Below, one piece after another: positions 33,410 to 38,726 of a stretch of 38,726 nucleotides of DNA. The position numbers were made by a program, and so were the translations under genes. The stretch's first letter is position 1, and the number at the start of each line of letters is the position of its first letter. The notes below the pieces were generated by a model, which had not been told where the DNA came from, ran no database searches, and saw only the letters and a program-made list of their open reading frames with translations. The stretch is taken from contig JAUYTY010000152.1 in NCBI GenBank assembly GCA_030694905.1, positions 1-38,726 of the forward strand, given 5' to 3'. This DNA is from Eubacteriales bacterium. Its GTDB lineage: Bacteria; Bacillota; Clostridia; Tissierellales; Dethiosulfatibacteraceae.

Positions 33410-33445
33410 AAAAAGATTCCCCTTTTTACAGAGAAATCTCTTTTT
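33410..33445 (-). terminator. Intrinsic terminator candidate after pilO
   Basis: On the minus strand AAAAAGAGATTTC (33445-33433) can pair with GGGGAATCTTTTT (33422-33410), with a two-base bulge and one G-U pair. The 3' arm ends in five T residues. It would separate pilD-pilMN-pilO from the pilin genes. Confidence 0.55.
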
Positions 33446-33475
33446 ATTATAATGACCACTTATTTAATTTACTGG

Positions 33476-34654
33476 TTAGTTCATCTGTACGACGACATTT
33501 TCAGTGGTTTCCAGATTCAATCTTGGTCTTACCGGATCATCACCGAAAACATTGATATAGAACAGTAAATCTGTTTCGTTGATTATTGTCAGATTGACGC
33601 CTGATTGATCATCAGCGGATTCTCTTACCATTGACCTGACTTCCATGCTTAAAAAGTCGTTGGCTGGCTTGAATTCCACCCAGTTCTGGTAGTTTGCGGG
33701 ATAAGTCCCCAAAGGCGTATTGTACTTATAGGCGTATATGCCATTCTCAAGCTTGATGGAAATCTCAACAGTTTCCCGAATATTGCTGTCCGCATAGACA
33801 TAGCTCTGATAAGTGTCATCTCTGAATTTACCGAGGTTGACTGTCGGTATGTCCTGCGACATAGGTCCTAGAACCATGGTCAGGTCATACTTGGTTGTGA
33901 AGTATGGATCAAGCACCACATCATCCAGCAAGAACGGATTCGATCGCCCATATTCTATGACGTCCGACCATATCCAATCCATATACTCATGCTCATGAAG
34001 CTTAGGGATGGAGAAAATCGATACTGCTGTGTTTCCGGTAACAATAGAGTCCTCAAGGCTTGAGGCCATTGAAAGGTTCGACATGACAAACTCGACCTTA
34101 TTCTGTTGCATGAAATCAATAAAATCCAACAGGTCATAATAGTCAGCCTCAAAACCAAATGACACTGTCATGCTCTCAGCAGAGGCAGTTACAGGCTCTT
34201 GAGCTTCCGCTGGCGGTGGGGTGATGATGCCCAAATATTGATCTCTCAGGTCACGCAATGGATATTGTGGCAATCCGGTGGCTGAAGGATTTGGATTGTA
34301 GACAACGCTCATCAATCCAACTTCCGAAAAGCTAATATTGCTGACATCCAAGCCATACTCATCGAAATATCGGTTAAAGAACATAATGGCATTCTCTTGG
34401 TCGATTCTCTCTAAATAGCTCTCTGTCATATTTGAGACCTCAAAATTCAAAGACTGTATCTCAAATAACAACTCTTTTTCAAGTTTTAAGGCATTCAATA
34501 TTCTTTCGGCTTCCTGTTTCTTTTGCTCGATGACAGTTTCCTTTTCCGCGATAGTCTCGAGATTTCTCAGATAAACAAAGTTGTAGAACAAATATGAACC
34601 GATGACTAATATTAGAATCAACAATAATATTCTTTCTCGCTTTTGTATTCTCAT
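33476..34654 (-). CDS. pilO: PilO-like pilus alignment protein
   Basis: The 392-residue protein has a cytoplasmic basic start (MRIQKRER), one membrane helix (about 8-30), a coiled coil (about 33-70) and an extracellular domain. This is PilO topology and it follows PilMN directly, starting one base after the pilMN stop. It is longer than the usual 200-residue PilO, with an extra domain of about 190 residues. PilO links PilN to the rest of the pilus machine. AAAGGATGTG lies upstream within pilMN. No homology beyond topology and context was confirmed. Confidence 0.75.
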   Translation of the reverse strand: MRIQKRERILLLILILVIGSYLFYNFVYLRNLETIAEKETVIEQKKQEAERILNALKLEKELLFEIQSLNFEVSNMTESYLERIDQENAIMFFNRYFDEYGLDVSNISFSEVGLMSVVYNPNPSATGLPQYPLRDLRDQYLGIITPPPAEAQEPVTASAESMTVSFGFEADYYDLLDFIDFMQQNKVEFVMSNLSMASSLEDSIVTGNTAVSIFSIPKLHEHEYMDWIWSDVIEYGRSNPFLLDDVVLDPYFTTKYDLTMVLGPMSQDIPTVNLGKFRDDTYQSYVYADSNIRETVEISIKLENGIYAYKYNTPLGTYPANYQNWVEFKPANDFLSMEVRSMVRESADDQSGVNLTIINETDLLFYINVFGDDPVRPRLNLETTENVVVQMN

Positions 34655-34655
34655 A

Positions 34656-36308
34656 TTAATTCACATCCTTTGTTGTGATATTGACTGTGAAAGTATATGC
34701 ATTCAGAGCCCCTGCCACTGCTTCTGTCTCTATTTCCAAGGCATCTTCCTGGCGAGAGATACTTGGGACATGAACCCTGTCAGTGAAGTCCAGATCTTTA
34801 AGATTCTTAGCAAACTGAGCGATGGATTCTCTGACCAGTGATGTGCCCTGTATAGCTATATTGGGACCGCTTATGTTCATGGAACTGATATTGGTGTCTA
34901 CCGGCACGGTTGAAGACAATGCAATCAGCAGATCTGTCTGAATCACATCAGCCCTTCCCAGCTGACTGTTGAGCGCTCCCATGATATTCTTGTAATCTCT
35001 CAATACGTTAATTTTAGCCTCAAGCTCCTGTACTTCCTTATATTTTGTCTGATATGTGGGATTGTTGATGATGCTGTCATAGTAATCAATATCATTGTTT
35101 AAGGAATATATTTTAAGGGAATAATCCAGAAAATAGAACAGTAATCCAAGCGCTATCAGCCCAAGCACCAAGGTACTTGAAGCAACGGTTCTTAATCTGG
35201 CTTGTTTAGATTTGAGAATGTCGGAGAGAAGATTCATGTCAGTCTTTGTTTTCAGCAAACCAGATACGGCATTTAGATAGTCGACCAGGGACAGATCTTT
35301 CTCATTTCGGCTCTTTAACTCAAGGGTAAAACCACCGATTTTATCAATTACCTCGGTTTTGACATTCAGATTGTCCTGGAAAAACTTCTCAATATTTCTT
35401 ATCTTTGCAGACCCACCGTACAATAATAATCTGTCGGCTTCGATCTCCTTGTTTCGGGAGTTAAAATACTGGACAACTCTCCTGACCTCATTGATCCACT
35501 CATCCACTGTTGAATTGATTATGTTGTTGACAGAGGTATCCTCAGGAGTCTCCAACTGGTAAAGCTCAAGACTGGATACCTTGTGTTTCAGCTTGGTTGC
35601 ATTCTCCGGATTGGTGTCGAAAAGGTTTCCTATGCTGATATCTATATCCGAACCGCCAAGATTGATGATTCTAGTGAACAGGTTCTTGTCATTGTACATC
35701 ACATTAAAGATCAGTGATTTGTGTCCCATTTCCAGAACATAATATGCTTTGTCTTTCAGTATTTTTTGATCATTGACGGTTCTTCCCACACTGAACACCT
35801 TTTCAAGGGAATTGAAGGACAGGTCCATAGAAATCAATCTCAACCCTATGGTCTCAGCTAGATGCCTATAGTCATTGATCAGTTTGGTTGGTACCGCATA
35901 GATCAGGTAGCTGCCTTTTTTTATGCCATCCTCAGTATAGGTCTTGACGATTCTAAAAACAATCTTGTACTCATCCAAAACAACAGGCAAAAACTGCTCA
36001 AGTTCAAACCTGATCATCTGAATAGTCTCGTCATGCTTTTTCAATATAGGCAACTCAACTGTTCTGGTGATTAGAGAAGTGGTATTGATGTTGAATACCG
36101 CGTTTTTTGATCGAATACCATTGGATGTCAGTGTCTGCTTCAATACATTGCGGACACTTTCAAAATCCTTGATATAGCCTTCCTGAATTGAGTCAATCGG
36201 GGTGCTGATCGTTACTGCCTTTTTGACAGTCAGATTTTTCTTATCCGAAACCCCCTCAACTATTTTGATGCTCTTGCTACCAATATCGATAGAAACAAGT
36301 TTTGCCAT
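34656..36308 (-). CDS. pilMN: PilM-PilN fusion, type IV pilus inner-membrane assembly protein
   Basis: Residues 1 to about 355 form a PilM actin-like ATPase, with MAKLVSIDIGSKSIKIVEG at the start, INLGGSDIDISI and LLLYGGSAKI. The remainder is PilN-like: MNLLSDILKSKQAR near residue 358, the characteristic PilN start, then a membrane helix (about 375-395), coiled coil and a periplasm-type domain. In most Gram-negatives these are separate genes; C. difficile also has a PilMN fusion. ATG 36308 with AAGGGG upstream is chosen over the extension to 36365, which runs into pilD. It is followed by pilO. Confidence 0.88.
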   Translation of the reverse strand: MAKLVSIDIGSKSIKIVEGVSDKKNLTVKKAVTISTPIDSIQEGYIKDFESVRNVLKQTLTSNGIRSKNAVFNINTTSLITRTVELPILKKHDETIQMIRFELEQFLPVVLDEYKIVFRIVKTYTEDGIKKGSYLIYAVPTKLINDYRHLAETIGLRLISMDLSFNSLEKVFSVGRTVNDQKILKDKAYYVLEMGHKSLIFNVMYNDKNLFTRIINLGGSDIDISIGNLFDTNPENATKLKHKVSSLELYQLETPEDTSVNNIINSTVDEWINEVRRVVQYFNSRNKEIEADRLLLYGGSAKIRNIEKFFQDNLNVKTEVIDKIGGFTLELKSRNEKDLSLVDYLNAVSGLLKTKTDMNLLSDILKSKQARLRTVASSTLVLGLIALGLLFYFLDYSLKIYSLNNDIDYYDSIINNPTYQTKYKEVQELEAKINVLRDYKNIMGALNSQLGRADVIQTDLLIALSSTVPVDTNISSMNISGPNIAIQGTSLVRESIAQFAKNLKDLDFTDRVHVPSISRQEDALEIETEAVAGALNAYTFTVNITTKDVN

Positions 36309-36321
36309 ATTACCCCTTCTT

Positions 36322-37062
36322 TCATAAGAAAATATTAAAATATATAGATAAAAGCTCATTGCCATAAAGCATATACGTCAATGCTGCAATGGCTATGAAA
36401 GGACCGAAAGGTATATAATCCTTTCTTGTAGCCTTTTTAGTGGCAATCAGCATGATTGAAATGATTGCGCCATAGATGAAACTCATCATAGTGACAAAAA
36501 CGATACCCGTCAAACCGAACAGCAATCCTAATACCCCCATGAGTTTGATGTCCCCCCCACCCATGGCATTGGTTATCATCGCTATCACCAGAAATAAAAG
36601 AAAACCGAATAAAAATCCAAATAAGTGCGTTAAATAGTTTCCTCTAAAAAGATATATACCCAAAATCACAGTAATTATAACACCAAAAATGTTCAAACCA
36701 TCAGGAATTGTCTGAGTTTTTAAATCAATCATGCTGATAACAATCAGCAAGCTGCTGATGATCCCATAGAGCACCGTAAGTAATGAAAAACCATATCTGT
36801 AAAAGAGCAGCGCATAAATCACTCCGTTCAACAATTCAATCATAGGATATTGAATCGAGTAACTTGCCTTGCAATACCTGCATTTGCCTCTGAAAATAAA
36901 ATAGCCAACAAATGGTATCATATCGATAAAATTGAGCCTGTGATCGCAACTCCCGCAGCTGGACGGTGGAAAAACAATTGATTTGCCCACAGGAATTCGA
37001 TAGATGCATACATTCAGAAACGATCCTATGAATAATCCTAAAATAAAAACTAATAATATCAT
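36322..37062 (-). CDS. pilD: PilD, prepilin leader peptidase / N-methyltransferase
   Basis: PilD removes the short leader of type IV prepilins and N-methylates the new first residue. The 246-residue polytopic protein starts with FIGSFLNVCIYRIP and has two CxxC pairs (CGSCDHRL and CRYCKASY) in the cytoplasmic loop. The aspartic protease residues are in the segment DLKTQTIPD and in GGGDIKLMG. The substrates are the three or four prepilins encoded downstream. AAGGA precedes ATG 37062. No PilB, PilC or PilT is seen in the window. Confidence 0.95.
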   Translation of the reverse strand: MILLVFILGLFIGSFLNVCIYRIPVGKSIVFPPSSCGSCDHRLNFIDMIPFVGYFIFRGKCRYCKASYSIQYPMIELLNGVIYALLFYRYGFSLLTVLYGIISSLLIVISMIDLKTQTIPDGLNIFGVIITVILGIYLFRGNYLTHLFGFLFGFLLFLVIAMITNAMGGGDIKLMGVLGLLFGLTGIVFVTMMSFIYGAIISIMLIATKKATRKDYIPFGPFIAIAALTYMLYGNELLSIYFNIFL

Positions 37063-37098
37063 CTTTTGTCCTTGTTTAATGTCATTGTATTTGTATTC

Positions 37099-37107
37099 AT
37101 TATAGCA
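37099..37107 (-). promoter_or_regulatory. pilD-pilMN-pilO promoter, extended -10
   Basis: On the minus strand TGCTATAAT (37107-37099) is a perfect extended -10. The -35 region 16-17 bp upstream (around TTTAAC) is weak. Confidence 0.6.
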
Positions 37108-37140
37108 TATAAAAGCACTTGTTAAATAGTTATTTAAGAA

Positions 37141-37167
37141 AAAGGGGACAAATATTTTGTCCCCTTT
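37141..37167 (-). terminator. Intrinsic terminator after the surface-protein gene
   Basis: A perfect 12-bp stem AAAGGGGACAAA/TTTGTCCCCTTT (37141-37152 with 37156-37167) has a three-base loop. On the minus strand it is followed by TTTTTCTT. It closes the surface-protein gene. Confidence 0.9.
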
Positions 37168-37181
37168 GAGTTAGAATCTAA

Positions 37182-38726
37182 TTATCTTCTTTTCTTTTTC
37201 AAAAGACCCAACAGAGATAGCATGGCTCCTGCGCCATATGCATACAATGCGCCACCGCTTCCTGTATCAGGAATGTCGAGTGGTGGTTCTTCTTCTTCTA
37301 TTTCAATTTCAACCAATACTGTTGCAGTGTCTCGCAAGGTACCAATTTTAGTGTTAGTTGCTGTTGCGACATTGTCAAATGATTCTTCATCAAAACTCTC
37401 ATCTATGGTCACAGATACTGTGAATTCTTGAGATTGTCCAGGATCTAGTGAAGGTATCGACTGCAGGAATCCTGCCAGTATGTCTTCAACCAATATATTT
37501 TCCAGTTTTTCAGTTCCTGTATTTGTGACGAGAATTTTAAATTGTACAGTGTCACCAGGATTGAATACTTGATTAGGTCCTCCTACAACTGTCTTACTGA
37601 TAACCAACCCAGGTACACCTAGTGGCGGTCCTTCTACTACGAATACCAATGCCTCATCCAGTACAGCTGGCGCTTGGTCATCAGTTGCAGTAGCGGTGTT
37701 TTCAAGCAATCCCTCTTCCGTTGCCAGGTAAGTGGCTGTGAAAGTACGGCTTGCGCCAACATTTAAGGTTGCTATTACTTCATCCAGATCCACCATTTCA
37801 TCTTTGACTGCTATGTTTGTCAAGGTTACATCTCCTGTATTGGTTACAGTGATGGTGTAAGTGATCAGATCGCCTACATTCACCTCAGCTGCATCTGCAG
37901 TTTTTGTGATTGACATCCTGTAATCAGATGACGGAGTGGAGATGTTGTATCGGTTAGTGAAATTGACGACAGTTTGACTATCTTCACCGACATAAACAAT
38001 TATTCCTCTTGCTCCATCCAGTTCATACTCAGGATCATTGCTGCTTCTTGCTGTCAGATTGTATGGTGACGGATCTCTTTCTGTTACCAGATACCATCCC
38101 GGTTCTAGATGTCCTGCATAGCCATCTGTTACGGCACTAGCTGTTACAACTAGTGGAAACTGCGGCATCTGCAATGTATTAGGCATTAAGTCGTTGCCAT
38201 TCTCATAATAATAAGGCACGATATCATATGTGAAGATGTCACTGGAATTGGCTCTATTTCCTGTAACTGTCTTATTGATCAAAATACTGCCTGGTGTTGT
38301 ATACTCACTTGACCAATCATTGTAGAAAGCTACTGAAGTTGTCTGTCCAGCTGTAATCCAAACATACTGTGATGTGGTAGAAGGTGTGTAGCTTCCATAA
38401 TCAGTTTCCACTACCATGTAATATCCTTGAGGTAATTGAATGGAACCATCGGTTATTGCACTTGCAGTGACATAGTATCCTACTACCATAACAGACACAG
38501 CTTGTTGTGGATATATATTGAATTCGAATACATCGGTTTCATCTGAAAGATCTCCTGTAACTATCTTGTCGATAATCAAGGTGCCATCTGTTGGTGGTCG
38601 TTCAGTTACAGTTACTGTAGCACTTGCAGAATCCCACACATCACCTGTGATAGAAGATGCGGTTACAGTGTTATTCATGGTACCCAACACTGCCGCTGCG
38701 GTCACGGTATAATCCTTATAGGCTCC
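37182..38726 (-). CDS. Sortase-anchored surface protein, 3' part
   Basis: The frame is open to the window edge, so the true start is outside; the visible 514 residues are the C-terminal part. Two related Cna-B/SpaA-like modules (each beginning near GTLIIDKIVTGD or GSILINKTVTGN and containing VTASAxTDG) are followed by two DUF11-type beta-sandwich repeats (SITKTADAAEVNVGDLITYT and VISKTVVGGPNQVFNPGDTV). The end has an acidic linker (EIEIEEEEPP), the sortase motif variant IPDTG, a hydrophobic helix and KKKRR. It would be attached to the cell wall. Adhesion is a plausible role but unproven. A terminator follows the stop. Confidence 0.88.
   Translation of the reverse strand, partial: GAYKDYTVTAAAVLGTMNNTVTASSITGDVWDSASATVTVTERPPTDGTLIIDKIVTGDLSDETDVFEFNIYPQQAVSVMVVGYYVTASAITDGSIQLPQGYYMVVETDYGSYTPSTTSQYVWITAGQTTSVAFYNDWSSEYTTPGSILINKTVTGNRANSSDIFTYDIVPYYYENGNDLMPNTLQMPQFPLVVTASAVTDGYAGHLEPGWYLVTERDPSPYNLTARSSNDPEYELDGARGIIVYVGEDSQTVVNFTNRYNISTPSSDYRMSITKTADAAEVNVGDLITYTITVTNTGDVTLTNIAVKDEMVDLDEVIATLNVGASRTFTATYLATEEGLLENTATATDDQAPAVLDEALVFVVEGPPLGVPGLVISKTVVGGPNQVFNPGDTVQFKILVTNTGTEKLENILVEDILAGFLQSIPSLDPGQSQEFTVSVTIDESFDEESFDNVATATNTKIGTLRDTATVLVEIEIEEEEPPLDIPDTGSGGALYAYGAGAMLSLLGLLKKKRR

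Noticed and set aside
38703-38705. GTG as the start of the surface-protein gene
   Set aside because: The frame stays open to the window edge and the sequence around it is the middle of a repeat module, so this is an internal valine.
1-38726. CRISPR arrays, tRNA/rRNA genes, insertion sequences and prophage
   Set aside because: No regular short repeats, tRNA cloverleaf landmarks, transposase or phage structural genes were seen on either strand.

Overview
The window reads as chromosomal backbone of an anaerobic, low-to-mid-GC Firmicute in the Clostridia. The grounds are the lexA/yneA divergon, hfq beside miaA-mutL-mutS, Asp23-NusB, a ferredoxin-dependent 2-oxoacid oxidoreductase, a PilMN fusion in a C. 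difficile-like type IV pilus cluster, strong AGGAGG ribosome sites, and an OLE RNA with its membrane partner OapA. Genus is not determinable here. Almost all genes lie on the minus strand and fall into transcription units separated by intrinsic terminators.

Layout, left to right. (1) 1-183: the 3' end of an intact-looking tyrosine recombinase (+). (2) 309-1368: a divergent SOS pair, a YneA-like LysM division inhibitor (-) and lexA (+), with three LexA boxes between them. (3) 1396-9594 (-): miaB, mutS, mutL, miaA, hfq and a PLP enzyme of the methionine gamma-lyase/aluminium-resistance family. (4) 9710-13567 (-): aroH, cmk, plsC, ispH and rpsA, where S1 has five repeats. (5) 13643-17223 (-): korDABC and an RpiR regulator. 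(6) 17401-23374 (-): a XerD-like protein with altered catalytic residues, deoB, pdp, scpA, scpB, rluB and mnmM. (7) 23467-30435 (-): asp23, nusB, xseA, xseB, OLE RNA, oapA, tlyA, argR, recN and a NUDIX hydrolase. (8) 30482-37062 (-): pilD, pilMN, pilO, four pilin-like genes, efp and a small acidic protein. (9) 37182-38726 (-): the 3' part of a large sortase-anchored surface protein.

The most notable element is the roughly 545-nt gene-free stretch at 27588-28132. Its minus strand folds into many helices closed by a terminal helix. It lies between xseB and a small multi-pass membrane protein followed by tlyA, which is the known OLE RNA/OapA context. The isoprenoid genes ispA and dxs that usually flank OLE are absent here. 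Second in interest is the XerD-like protein, in which three of six catalytic residues are replaced (Arg to Lys, His to Gln, His to Gln) while Tyr is kept. It sits upstream of scpAB-rluB, as the non-canonical XerD-like protein of streptococci does.

Functionally the window couples DNA repair (MutSL, RecN, LexA), chromosome segregation (ScpAB), tRNA/rRNA modification (MiaA, MiaB, MnmM, RluB, TlyA), translation (S1, EF-P), nucleoside salvage (Pdp, DeoB), amino-acid/2-oxoacid fermentation (Kor/Vor) and surface appendages. No tRNA, rRNA, CRISPR array, insertion sequence or prophage was seen. All family assignments come from reading motifs and gene order; no database search was run.
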